DNA of 27,920 bases, taken from a virus. The notes under the pieces are model-generated. The model ran no database searches and had not been told where the DNA came from. It saw only the letters and a list, made by a program, of their open reading frames with translations. The position numbers and the translations under genes are program-made. The stretch is from positions 1-27,920 of IMG/VR virus record IMGVR_UViG_3300027741_000215. One strand, written 5' to 3'. The stretch's first letter is position 1; each line of letters opens with the position of its first letter. Positions 5,571 to 12,569 of the stretch are shown here, in pieces.

Positions 5571-5766
5571 GAAAGCCATCGCCGAAGAAATCACCAAAGA
5601 TATCACCACGGAAGATTTTAATTATCGGTGGAATGATGCCGTTGTCACCCTAGATGACTATAAACGACTGGTCCAAGAGCACCAGGAGTGGGTGGAAGAA
5701 CAGGAGAAGAAGGCGCTCGCCGCCAGTACACCGTCCACCACAAAGCGTTCCAAGAAGAATACTTGA
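5563..5766 (+). CDS. Hypothetical charged protein, 67 aa
   Basis: ATG 5563 lies within the end of the previous gene. The sequence is highly charged, with a long helix (DYKRLVQEHQEWVEEQEKK) of coiled-coil character and a Ser/Thr/Lys-rich, disordered basic tail (STPSTTKRSKKNT). Last gene before the promoter at 5796. Function unknown. Confidence 0.6.
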   Translation: MRKKAIAEEITKDITTEDFNYRWNDAVVTLDDYKRLVQEHQEWVEEQEKKALAASTPSTTKRSKKNT

Positions 5767-5795
5767 CCAAAAATACTGAGAACTATAGTAGTATA

Positions 5796-5823
5796 TTGCC
5801 ATCCTCACCAGTTCCTGTATACT
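5796..5823 (+). promoter_or_regulatory. Sigma70-type promoter before the first AAA ATPase
   Basis: TTGCCA (5796-5801), 16-bp spacer, TATACT (5818-5823), 30 bp before the ATG at 5854. It lies in an 87-bp noncoding gap and shares its -35 with the promoters at 4355 and 9330. Confidence 0.65.
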
Positions 5824-5853
5824 CTCTTTATTGATTGAAACAAAGGCGAGAAA

Positions 5854-6732
5854 ATGATTGACGTAAAATTTGTAAACGGTAAGTATGTTGCAGTTATCAA
5901 TGGCAAGACTGTAAAGCGTTCCAAAAAAGAGCACATGGATTATGTTATCCGCAAAGCACAATCAGAGTCCAACACTGGTTCTCCTGTTGCTGAGTCCCGC
6001 TTCTCTATCAACCAACGCTTCGGTTTTGTGTCCGATATGGTTACTATGCTTGCCAATGGCGCACAATCATCCGTGGTTGTGACTGGTCCTGGTGGTCTTG
6101 GTAAGTCCTTTACAGTGTCTCAAACATTGACAGCACTTGGTTTCAAGGATGTGTCCGTGCTTGACGATATCGCTGTTGGTTCTATCCTCAAAACCAACAA
6201 GACTTTCCGTGTTATCAAAGGTTATTCAACACCTAAAGGTCTGTACCGTACGCTGTACGAAAACAAAGATGGCGTTATTGTGTTTGATGATTGTGATTCC
6301 GTCCTCAAGGATCCTACATCATTGAACCTGCTCAAAGGTGCCTTGGATTCTTATTCACGCCGTATCATTTCATGGCGTGCTGATATCAAGGATGAAGATT
6401 TGCCTACATCCTTTGAATTCAAAGGTCGTGTTGTGTTTATCTCCAACTTGTCCGCTACCAATATCGACCAGGCTATCCTGACTCGTTCAATGGCAGTTGA
6501 CTTGTCAATGACCACTAAACAGAAAATTGAGCGTATGCGCCACCTGTTGTCTACAGGTGAATTCATGCCTGAGTTTGACAAGACTATCAAGTCCGATGCC
6601 ATGGATTTGATTGAGAAGCACCAAGATTCAGTTAAAGAGTTGTCACTCCGTACACTGATTCAGGTAACTAAAATCCGTCAGAGCGCAGGTAAAAACTGGT
6701 CTGATTTGGCTGAGTACACAATTTGCGGTTGA
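5854..6732 (+). CDS. P-loop AAA-type ATPase, 292 aa
   Basis: A nucleotide-binding protein with Walker A GPGGLGKS (residues about 78-85), Walker B VIVFDD (141-146), a sensor-1-like Asn in VVFISN (about 198) and an arginine in ILTRSM (about 211) that could act as a finger or sensor. The first 60 residues are an extra domain (VKFVNGKYVAVINGKTVKR). The C-terminal 75 residues form a helical lid-like region. This is a standard AAA core, but the family resembles ATPases of unknown role in large T4-like phages. It heads the unit behind the 5796 promoter. It could remodel a replication or DNA-packaging complex; that is inference. Confidence 0.85.
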   Translation: MIDVKFVNGKYVAVINGKTVKRSKKEHMDYVIRKAQSESNTGSPVAESRFSINQRFGFVSDMVTMLANGAQSSVVVTGPGGLGKSFTVSQTLTALGFKDVSVLDDIAVGSILKTNKTFRVIKGYSTPKGLYRTLYENKDGVIVFDDCDSVLKDPTSLNLLKGALDSYSRRIISWRADIKDEDLPTSFEFKGRVVFISNLSATNIDQAILTRSMAVDLSMTTKQKIERMRHLLSTGEFMPEFDKTIKSDAMDLIEKHQDSVKELSLRTLIQVTKIRQSAGKNWSDLAEYTICG

Positions 6733-6744
6733 TGAGGTAAAATT

Positions 6745-6978
6745 ATGATGTGGCGTAAAAAACAAATAGATGATTCAATCAACCATTCATTGGTGAAAGA
6801 TGAATGTGACAATATGTTGAAAGCATTGTTAGGTTCGGAAGTGTTTGTTGAAAAATGGTGGCAAAGTCCAAACCTATATTTCAACATGAAAACACCATTT
6901 GAAGTGTTTGTGCAAGATGCGGATGGCCGCCAAAGTGTGTTTAATTATTTGTCAGGACATTGTGGAGGAGGTTGGTGA
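6745..6978 (+). CDS. MbcA/ParS/Xre-type antitoxin-domain-like protein, 77 aa
   Basis: The leader GAGGTAAAATT (6734-6744) sets ATG 6745. The segment VEKWWQSPNLYFNMKTPFEV followed by a Gly-Arg-x-Ser-Val-Phe-Asn-Tyr-Leu pattern and a terminal Gly-rich end resembles the toxin-binding C-terminal domain of Xre/MbcA/ParS antitoxins (DUF2384), whose usual pattern is W...PN..L.G.TP, then G...V...L....G. No toxin gene (RES or COG5654 type) lies next to it. It could be a free-standing antitoxin that neutralises a host toxin, or an unrelated protein with a similar pattern. Confidence 0.5.
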   Translation: MMWRKKQIDDSINHSLVKDECDNMLKALLGSEVFVEKWWQSPNLYFNMKTPFEVFVQDADGRQSVFNYLSGHCGGGW

Positions 6979-7391
6979 TGATGCAAGCAGGTAAGTATTA
7001 TATCGGCGACTTATGCCATATAATGACAGATAGTGAATGGCTCGAAATTTGTGAGCTTACTATTCAAGGTAGTCGAGTCATTGACGGCGAATTCCAATTG
7101 AAAGATGGCCGTAAATTTGCCATTTATTCTACAAAATGGGGTGATGGTCTTTATGATGACCATTATGGACATTCATATTCAGTTGATTCGGGTTCTATTG
7201 GCTGTATCAGGCTTGAAGATATCAAGTATGTTGACAACTATGACCAATTTTTGGATATAGGTGCCATTGTGGATTTTAAAATTGATTTTGTAACAGGCGG
7301 TGGTAGAGGTACAAAAGGATGGGATGGTATAATCCAGTTTGGTAGTATTGCCATTGAAACCGATCCAAAGTATAATGAGGACGAGGAGTAA
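6978..7391 (+). CDS. Conserved phage/bacterial beta-rich protein, 137 aa
   Basis: GGAGGAGG (6964-6971) precedes ATG 6978, which overlaps the previous stop (TGATG). Landmarks are AGKYYIGDLCHIM, DGEFQLKDGRKFAIYSTKWG, a DGLYDD...GHSYSVDSGSIGC stretch and an acidic tail. This pattern of an AGKYYIGD start, a D/G-rich middle and a VDSGSIG motif is a recurrent family of small beta-sandwich-like proteins in phages. The function is unknown; the asparaginyl/aspartyl turns could bind metal, but that is a guess. Confidence 0.7.
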   Translation: MMQAGKYYIGDLCHIMTDSEWLEICELTIQGSRVIDGEFQLKDGRKFAIYSTKWGDGLYDDHYGHSYSVDSGSIGCIRLEDIKYVDNYDQFLDIGAIVDFKIDFVTGGGRGTKGWDGIIQFGSIAIETDPKYNEDEE

Positions 7392-7394
7392 AGA

Positions 7395-7676
7395 ATGAAA
7401 GTTGTTATTAATAGTTGTTTTGGTGGTTTTGGTATGACCGATGCTGCCTTAGATGAATACAAAAGCCGTAAGGATATCACAGACCCTAATTTTTGGTATT
7501 ATGATATACCAAGAGATTGTCCAGTATTGGTTGCAATGGTTGAAGAACAAGGTACCGCAATCAACACTAGTTATTCAGAATTGAAAGTTGTAGAAATACC
7601 CGATGATGTAAATTGGTACATTGAAGAATATGACGGCCTTGAGCACGTTGCTGAACGACACAGGACTTGGAATTAA
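7395..7676 (+). CDS. Conserved phage protein, 93 aa
   Basis: It opens with MKVVINSCFGGFGMTDAAL, contains DCPVLVAMVEEQG and SELKVVEIPDDVNWYIEEY, and ends with DGLEHVAERHRTW. These blocks are hallmarks of a widespread phage protein of about 90 residues with no assigned activity. A ribosome-binding site (GAGGAG, 7383-7388) precedes it. Confidence 0.75.
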   Translation: MKVVINSCFGGFGMTDAALDEYKSRKDITDPNFWYYDIPRDCPVLVAMVEEQGTAINTSYSELKVVEIPDDVNWYIEEYDGLEHVAERHRTWN

Positions 7677-7687
7677 AGGATAAAAGA

Positions 7688-8791
7688 ATGAGTTACTACA
7701 TGAAATCAGGCAATACATTCCGTATTGCTACAAAAGAATCTATGGACTTGCATGAATCGTTGCCTGCTGGTAACTATGTCGTGAAGCAGGATCCATTTGA
7801 GAATTTTTACATCGAACAGATTCCATCGTTTGATATTCCTGCCAGAATGTACGGTGATACGATTAAGAACACCAATCGTATCATCAGCAGTTTTTGGAAC
7901 CGTGATAAGTCTACAGGCGTTATGCTTGTTGGTGAAAAAGGTTCAGGCAAAACCTTGCTCAGTAAGAATATCTGTATTGAATTGGCCAAACAAAGTGTGC
8001 CGACCATTGTTGTCAATGCACCATGGCATGGCGATAAATTCAATACACTGATTCAATCTATTCAGCAACCATGTATTGTGTTGTTTGATGAATTTGAAAA
8101 GGTGTACAGTAGCGATGAACAGGAAGAATTGTTGACATTGCTTGACGGCATCTATTCATCCAAAAAACTGTTCATGTTGACCAGTAATGATAAATGGCGT
8201 GTTGATAGCCATATGCGTAACCGACCAGGTCGTATCTTTTACATGATTGACTTCAAAGGTTTGGACGAGGCATTCATCCGTGAATACTGTTTGGAAAATC
8301 TGGCCAATCCAGAACCGAAAACAGTTGACACCGTTGTGAACATCAGCTCTGTATTCGCTGCATTTAACTTTGATATGTTAAAGGCATTGGTTGAAGAAAT
8401 GAACCGTTATGGTGAAACACCACAAGAAGCAATGCGTATTCTAAACGTGAAGGCAGAGTTTGACGCTGGTGCCGCATATCGTGTTGAAATCTTTAAAGGT
8501 GACCGCACGGCTACTCGTATCAGTCCTTCTACTTGGAATGGTACACCATTGTCTGCAAAAGAAATCTGTATCAATTGGAAATTTGATCCTAAAAAGAAAA
8601 CAGGTGGAGAAACTTCCGTTCTCGGTACTGTTGAAGATGATGAAGATGGTGGTTGGGGTGAAGAAGATTTCACCCAAGATGATTTGGTTAAATTCAACAA
8701 CAAAACTGGTCAGTTTATCTTTGAGAAACAAGGCGTGACTATGATTTTGACCAAAGAACGTCCAAAATATTTTAACTTTGATGCGTTCTGA
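7688..8791 (+). CDS. AAA+ ATPase, 367 aa
   Basis: The ATG at 7688 follows AAAGGATAAAAGA; an earlier in-frame ATG at 7667 lies in the preceding gene. The AAA+ core has Walker A GEKGSGKT (about residues 82-89), Walker B IVLFDEFE (130-137), sensor-1 TSN (165-167) and an arginine-finger candidate in RNRPGR (177-182). The N-terminal 75 residues carry a beta-rich adaptor. The C-terminal third contains an acidic stretch (VEDDEDGGWGEEDF) and ends in YFNFDAF, which may be a protein-docking tail. Similar ATPases occur in T4-like cyanophages without an assigned role. The acidic/aromatic tail suggests coupling to a DNA-processing partner, which is inference. Confidence 0.85.
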   Translation: MSYYMKSGNTFRIATKESMDLHESLPAGNYVVKQDPFENFYIEQIPSFDIPARMYGDTIKNTNRIISSFWNRDKSTGVMLVGEKGSGKTLLSKNICIELAKQSVPTIVVNAPWHGDKFNTLIQSIQQPCIVLFDEFEKVYSSDEQEELLTLLDGIYSSKKLFMLTSNDKWRVDSHMRNRPGRIFYMIDFKGLDEAFIREYCLENLANPEPKTVDTVVNISSVFAAFNFDMLKALVEEMNRYGETPQEAMRILNVKAEFDAGAAYRVEIFKGDRTATRISPSTWNGTPLSAKEICINWKFDPKKKTGGETSVLGTVEDDEDGGWGEEDFTQDDLVKFNNKTGQFIFEKQGVTMILTKERPKYFNFDAF

Positions 8792-8793
8792 TT

Positions 8794-8925
8794 ATGAAAT
8801 ACCTAAGTAAAGCAATAGCAGGTCTTGGATGTATTGCGTTGGCCTTTTGGGGATATGAACACAATATTGAAGATTCTGTTTGGTTGGTAGTCTTAGGTGT
8901 TTTACTTTTACTGGACTTAGAATGA
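8794..8925 (+). CDS. Small two-helix membrane protein, 43 aa
   Basis: ATG 8794 is 2 nt after the previous stop. Two hydrophobic segments are visible: AIAGLGCIALAFWGY and SVWLVVLGVLLLLDL, separated by an acidic loop (EHNIED). It is likely an inner-membrane hairpin. Its end overlaps the next gene. Function unknown. Confidence 0.55.
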   Translation: MKYLSKAIAGLGCIALAFWGYEHNIEDSVWLVVLGVLLLLDLE

Positions 8926-9059
8926 AACATACAATATTGTTGCAAGTCAGGGAGATGATGGATCGAGACTGGAGTTTGCTAGAGATAGCAACAAAACTCC
9001 GTATTGATCCTGAAATTGTTAGAATAGCAATGGACATTATACAGGACCTATTAACATGA
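8922..9059 (+). CDS. Small helix-turn-helix-like protein, paralogue of the 4531 gene, 45 aa
   Basis: ATG 8922 overlaps the previous stop (ATGA). The segment MMDRDWSLLEIATKLRIDPEI, cut here for length, parallels the 4531-4686 protein in its IATKL core and its following helix (VRIAMDIIQDLL). The turn plus recognition-helix pattern is similar to sigma-70 region 4 HTHs. A DNA-binding or RNA-polymerase-binding role is a reasonable but unproven guess. Confidence 0.55.
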   Translation: MKHTILLQVREMMDRDWSLLEIATKLRIDPEIVRIAMDIIQDLLT

Positions 9060-9304
9060 GTACAGAAGAAGATAAAATCAAGCGTACCAAGCGTATGCAA
9101 AAAGATGAATGTGCCGTGGCAAAGCAAGTCAAAATTGCCAAGGCTTCTGGTATGAAAGTGGACGAAGCACACAAGTTTGCTAAACGCCACGCCATGGATT
9201 GTGGAACCCCAGGTTGTTTTCTATGTGGTAATGCCAGAACACATGATGGCCCCACCGTCCAGGAAAAGTCCTTTGAGCAGACTTCCAAGTGGATGTACGA
9301 ATAA
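9056..9304 (+). CDS. Conserved small phage protein with Cys cluster, 82 aa
   Basis: ATGA overlap with the previous gene. The N-terminal half is basic and helical (KRTKRMQKDECAVAKQVKI). The C-terminal half has a CGTPGCFLCGN block (C-x4-C-x2-C) followed by THDGPTVQEKSFEQ. This combination recurs in small phage proteins whose function is not known. The cysteines could bind zinc together with the nearby histidines. Confidence 0.7.
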   Translation: MSTEEDKIKRTKRMQKDECAVAKQVKIAKASGMKVDEAHKFAKRHAMDCGTPGCFLCGNARTHDGPTVQEKSFEQTSKWMYE

Positions 9305-9329
9305 ACCTGTTGTTTTCCTACACAACCGC

Positions 9330-9358
9330 TTGCCACTTGCCTAAATTTATGATATAAT
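9330..9358 (+). promoter_or_regulatory. Sigma70-type promoter for the cobS-like gene
   Basis: TTGCCA (9330-9335), 17-bp spacer, perfect TATAAT (9353-9358), 29 bp before ATG 9388. It lies in an 83-bp noncoding gap after the Cys-cluster gene and is the third promoter with a TTGCCA -35. Confidence 0.8.
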
Positions 9359-9387
9359 TGATTCACCGAATAACTGGAGTTTTTATA

Positions 9388-10524
9388 ATGAGTTTAAACA
9401 GAAACCAAAAAGCCTTTGTCACAGCGGCAGAAGCAATCTTTGGTGAGAAAGCAATTCTTTCCCGTGACCAAATTCAACGTGTTGTTGAAGAAAATAACAT
9501 TTCATTTCCCTATTGGTTTGTAACCAAGTCCGACTATCGTGCTGAACGTGGTCAGTATCAACTACCTGACATTGGCACAAAACCTAAAGTACAAGAACCT
9601 GAGTTTGAAGTTGCTTTGGCTGCACAAGTGCTTGAGTTCAAACAACCTAAGTTGATTGATGATTCAGATGTTTCAATTCCCGCAAAGTACCCTGATTATG
9701 TTCCATTTGGATTCTATAAAGACCTTACTGACATTATCAGGACTAATATGTATTATCCTGTGTTTATTACTGGCCTTTCTGGAAACGGAAAGACGCTTAT
9801 GGTCGAGCAAGTTTGTGCAAAGCTTAACCGAGAATGCATTCGTGTTAACATTTCGATTGAGACTGATGAAAGTGACCTGTTGGGTGGTCCTACTCTTGTC
9901 GGTGGTAATGTTGTTAATAGAGATGGTCCTGTTATCACGGCTATGAAGCGTGGTGCCATTCTGTTGATTGACGAAGTTGACCGTGGATCCAATAAGTTAA
10001 TGTGTTTGCAAGGTATCTTAGAAGGCAAACCATACTACAACAAGAAAAACGGTGAGATGGTGTATCCAAAGAATGGATTCAATGTGATTGCTACTGCAAA
10101 CACCAAAGGCCGTGGTTCAGAAGAAGGTCGTTATCTGTCACAGATTCTTGATGATGCTTTCTTAGAACGATTCCCGATTACTGTTGAACAGGAATATCCT
10201 GATGCAAAAACAGAAAAGAAAATTCTGTCACCATTGATTGATGACAAAGAATTTGTAGACCATTTGGTCCAATGGGCTGACATTGTTCGCCAGTCCTTTG
10301 ACCAAGGCGCCGTAGATGAAATTATCTCTACTCGCCGACTTGTCCATATCGCCAAGGCATTCAAAATCTTTGGTGATAGGACGAAAGCCATTGAATTGTG
10401 TGTCAGCCGTTTTGATGCTGAAACCAAGACGGCTTTTTTAGACTTGTACTCTAAGGTAGATGCTAAGGTAGAACCTGAAACAGAAACCGTGACTACAAAA
10501 TTTGATGATGAAATCCCATTTTAA
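9388..10524 (+). CDS. cobS: CobS-like (MoxR-class) AAA+ ATPase, 378 aa
   Basis: The start at 9388 follows CTGGAG (9375-9380); an in-frame ATG at 9358 overlaps the promoter. The AAA+ core has Walker A GLSGNGKT (129-136), the block NISIETDESDLLGGPTLVGG, Walker B ILLIDEVD (191-198), and a sensor-1 region IATANTKGRGSEEGRY. This order matches the CobS subunit of aerobic cobaltochelatase and its phage homologues, found in many T4-like cyanophages. No CobT or CobN partner is visible, so the role in phage infection is uncertain: cobalt insertion with host subunits, or another MoxR-like chaperone activity. The N-terminal 100 residues are a separate helical domain. MoxR-class relatives also assist maturation of methanol dehydrogenase in methylotrophs, which may or may not be relevant here. 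Confidence 0.85.
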   Translation: MSLNRNQKAFVTAAEAIFGEKAILSRDQIQRVVEENNISFPYWFVTKSDYRAERGQYQLPDIGTKPKVQEPEFEVALAAQVLEFKQPKLIDDSDVSIPAKYPDYVPFGFYKDLTDIIRTNMYYPVFITGLSGNGKTLMVEQVCAKLNRECIRVNISIETDESDLLGGPTLVGGNVVNRDGPVITAMKRGAILLIDEVDRGSNKLMCLQGILEGKPYYNKKNGEMVYPKNGFNVIATANTKGRGSEEGRYLSQILDDAFLERFPITVEQEYPDAKTEKKILSPLIDDKEFVDHLVQWADIVRQSFDQGAVDEIISTRRLVHIAKAFKIFGDRTKAIELCVSRFDAETKTAFLDLYSKVDAKVEPETETVTTKFDDEIPF

Positions 10525-10544
10525 TTTAAATAAGGAAATATATT

Positions 10545-10880
10545 ATGAATACAGTTCGTAAAGGTAAGATTAATCGCCATGAAAAAATCACACAGGTTCT
10601 CCTGTCTGGCAACCCTGCATCACCTGAAGAAATTGCTTCAGTCTTTAAAGGCACAGACCAAGAAGCGGTGTTGTATCGCTTGTCAACCAACATTTACAAT
10701 ATCCGCAAAGATGGTGGTATTGTGAAAGTTATCAAAGAAGGTCGTAAAGTCAAGGCCTATCAGTTGATGAATTACACCGAGTTTAATGCTGATGGTCGTT
10801 ATGTTGGTAAAATTGTACCTGCATCACCTGCTGTTGCTGAAATAACCGAAGTTCAAGAAACTGAAACTGCTGAGGCTTGA
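10545..10880 (+). CDS. Hypothetical winged-helix-like protein, 111 aa
   Basis: AAGGA (10533-10537) precedes ATG 10545. The first 80 residues read like a winged helix: a helix (HEKITQVLLSG), a second unit (SPEEIASVFKG), a recognition-type helix (AVLYRLSTNIYNIRKDGG) and a strand pair (IVKVIKEGRKVKAYQLM). The tail is acidic and low-complexity. This would suit a small DNA-binding regulator following the CobS-like gene. Family not recognised. Confidence 0.65.
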   Translation: MNTVRKGKINRHEKITQVLLSGNPASPEEIASVFKGTDQEAVLYRLSTNIYNIRKDGGIVKVIKEGRKVKAYQLMNYTEFNADGRYVGKIVPASPAVAEITEVQETETAEA

Positions 10881-10881
10881 T

Positions 10882-11094
10882 ATGACCGTACAAAAAATCC
10901 TAGGCGTTACAATCGGCGCAATTTTATTTGCCGTTGCTCTGAGCTTTTTGCTTAGTTGGCCTGTTATGGCATTATGGAATGATTGTCTTGTTCCTGCTGT
11001 TCAAGGTATCAATGAGATAACTTGGTTACAGGCTTGGGGTTTGAGTGTGTTATCTGGCTTCTTGTTTAATAGAACCACAACCGTGAAAGATTGA
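10882..11094 (+). CDS. Small membrane protein, 70 aa
   Basis: Starts one base after the previous stop. It has two transmembrane segments: ILGVTIGAILFAVALSFLLSW near the N-terminus (cut at 20 residues it still spans a membrane) and LQAWGLSVLSGFLF near the C-terminus, linked by a segment with PAVQGINEITW. The EITW.QAWGLS.LS..LF pattern recurs in phage and bacterial small membrane proteins of unknown role. A holin-like function cannot be excluded. Confidence 0.6.
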   Translation: MTVQKILGVTIGAILFAVALSFLLSWPVMALWNDCLVPAVQGINEITWLQAWGLSVLSGFLFNRTTTVKD

Positions 11095-11095
11095 T

Positions 11096-11314
11096 ATGGT
11101 ATCTCGCACAATTTATACTGAAGTTGAGGTTGATGTTGACCTTACTTATTTTGAAACCGATGATTTGATTGATGAATTGGAAAATCGTGGTTATGCGACT
11201 GACACCGGTGTCAAAGAAATTGTAGAATTCATTTATCAAAAACGGAGAAATGGTAAAGCATTTTCAGAAGAATTGGATCAATTGATTTATACTGTGTTGG
11301 GTAAGATGGCATGA
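11096..11314 (+). CDS. Hypothetical acidic protein, 72 aa
   Basis: ATG 11096, one base after the previous stop. The N-terminus is beta-rich and acidic (TEVEVDVDLTYFETDDL), then helical with a basic segment (IYQKRRNGKAFSEELDQ). It overlaps the next gene by 4 nt. I recognise a general resemblance to small cyanophage proteins with the V.V.DL..FDTDDLI.EL start; no function. Confidence 0.65.
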   Translation: MVSRTIYTEVEVDVDLTYFETDDLIDELENRGYATDTGVKEIVEFIYQKRRNGKAFSEELDQLIYTVLGKMA

Positions 11315-11544
11315 ATGATTGGGACCGTGATAATCTCCATTTCATCCTCAATACAACCGATGAATCATTTGAAGAATGGTTAGACCAAGCAGACAATGAT
11401 GACGTTGATTATGCTTTGAGTTTGATTCGTATGGCAAAGGCTGAGTTGCTGACACAAGAGCATGAGTTGCTTGATGATATCAGTGACACAGCCGAAGCTA
11501 ATTTGTTAATTGATAGGATTCGTAATGTTGGAAAAAATAGTTAA
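11311..11544 (+). CDS. Hypothetical acidic helical protein, 77 aa
   Basis: ATGA overlap with the previous gene. It is strongly acidic and helical (ESFEEWLDQADNDDVDYAL; ELLTQEHELLDDISDTAEA). Its last 20 nt overlap the start of the next gene. No family recognised. Confidence 0.65.
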   Translation: MNDWDRDNLHFILNTTDESFEEWLDQADNDDVDYALSLIRMAKAELLTQEHELLDDISDTAEANLLIDRIRNVGKNS

Positions 11545-11707
11545 TTTTTTGAATGAGTATGGTTTTGAGATTGCATGGTTCACCATGGGTTTTATGTTCA
11601 GTAATTTGTTGGCTGAGGCTTATGCTGACAATTTTTCTGGTGTGATTTTTGATTTTATTGTTATTTTGTTTATGGCATGGAGTGTGAAGGAGAATTATGA
11701 TGAATAA
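11525..11707 (+). CDS. Small membrane protein, 60 aa
   Basis: The start at 11525 (MLEKIVNFLNEYG) gives a two-helix membrane protein: one segment around AWFTMGFMFSNLLA and another around GVIFDFIVILFMAW, with an acidic end (KENYDE). It overlaps both neighbours, by 20 nt upstream and 11 nt downstream, which makes the start slightly uncertain. Function unknown. Confidence 0.55.
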   Translation: MLEKIVNFLNEYGFEIAWFTMGFMFSNLLAEAYADNFSGVIFDFIVILFMAWSVKENYDE

Positions 11708-12320
11708 ATTGTTTTGGTTTTTACCATTAATTTTGGTTGTTGGTTGTGCCAGCAAACCACAGATTGTTGAAGTTGAAGTGCCTGCAAAGCCTAAAGTGGC
11801 CGATGCAGCAGTATCACAACCACCACAACCACAGATTATCATTCAACAAGCACCAACGCAAGTGCCACAAATTCAACAACCTGCATGGGTGGTTGGACCA
11901 TCTAACAATCCCAATGTTGTAAGTGGTTTCAAAGATGTTGAATATATGCAACGTAATGAAGTTATTCAGGCTTCAAAAGATTGTATTGAAAACCGCATGA
12001 AACCTGTGGTTCAATATGTTCCGCAAAAAACAACACACGGCACTTTGATGTTGCCTGCAATGGTTAACTGTGAAGTGATTCCTGGTTATACAATTGTTGA
12101 TGACAAAAAGTCATCATCATTGATGCCTATGGATGGTGTACCGCCAATGGTTTTAGGTACTACAGGTGTTTTGCCATCACATCCAGTTGTATCATCATAT
12201 GTTCCATCAGAACAAGTGAAAATACCTGATTACAAACTTCCACCAGGAGACTATTGGGCGTTAGATGCAAATGGTTTCCCAAGACCATCATCTTTCTTAG
12301 GTTTACCGAAAAGATATTAA
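11697..12320 (+). CDS. Pro/Gln-rich lipoprotein, 207 aa
   Basis: AAGGAG (11687-11692) precedes tandem ATGs at 11697 and 11700. The N-terminus is a classic lipoprotein signal: MMNKLFWFLPLILVVGC with Cys about residue 17 as the lipidation site. A long Pro/Gln/Val-rich, probably extended segment follows (residues about 25-70), then a compact region with two cysteines (SKDCIENRM and MVNCEVIPGY) and a Pro/Ser-rich C-terminus. Exported lipoproteins of phage can act in lysis (spanin-like) or superinfection exclusion. The composition does not decide between these. Confidence 0.75.
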   Translation: MMNKLFWFLPLILVVGCASKPQIVEVEVPAKPKVADAAVSQPPQPQIIIQQAPTQVPQIQQPAWVVGPSNNPNVVSGFKDVEYMQRNEVIQASKDCIENRMKPVVQYVPQKTTHGTLMLPAMVNCEVIPGYTIVDDKKSSSLMPMDGVPPMVLGTTGVLPSHPVVSSYVPSEQVKIPDYKLPPGDYWALDANGFPRPSSFLGLPKRY

Positions 12321-12335
12321 ACATAGGATTGATTA

Positions 12336-12569
12336 ATGATTGAAGATACAATTCACGATGCGGAATTAATGGAATTGACAGAAAATATAGATTCCATGTT
12401 GTTAGATTCCTGCGTTAAACACAAAATTGGTTTTGAGGTTATTACTGCTATAGTACTAGCAAGGATTGTTGCCATTTCACAACAGATTAACAACGAATCC
12501 GACACGGAACGGTTGCTTTCTTTAGCCCAATCTAGTATAATGGAGACTTCAAATCAAACACTTCAGTAA
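12336..12569 (+). CDS. Hypothetical helical protein, 77 aa
   Basis: ATG 12336 follows AGGATTGATTA. The sequence is mostly helical and acidic with a hydrophobic centre (IGFEVITAIVLARIVAISQQ). That segment could insert in a membrane but carries an Arg, so a buried soluble helix is equally likely. A possible promoter overlaps its 3' end (12513-12541). Confidence 0.6.
   Translation: MIEDTIHDAELMELTENIDSMLLDSCVKHKIGFEVITAIVLARIVAISQQINNESDTERLLSLAQSSIMETSNQTLQ
12513..12541 (+). promoter_or_regulatory. Possible internal promoter
   Basis: TATAAT (12536-12541) is perfect and TTGCTT (12513-12518) is a partial -35 at 17-bp spacing. It lies inside the coding region, 29 bp before the next ATG (12570). 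The distance is the same 28-30 bp seen at several better promoters in this window. Confidence 0.4.

Noticed and set aside
8407-8731. Several overlapping antisense frames
   Set aside because: They are opposite the acidic C-terminal region of the 7688 AAA ATPase, whose codon pattern leaves the other strand open by chance.
11498-11842. Minus-strand open frame of 114 codons
   Set aside because: It covers parts of three overlapping plus-strand genes including a good lipoprotein signal; no initiation signal is seen.
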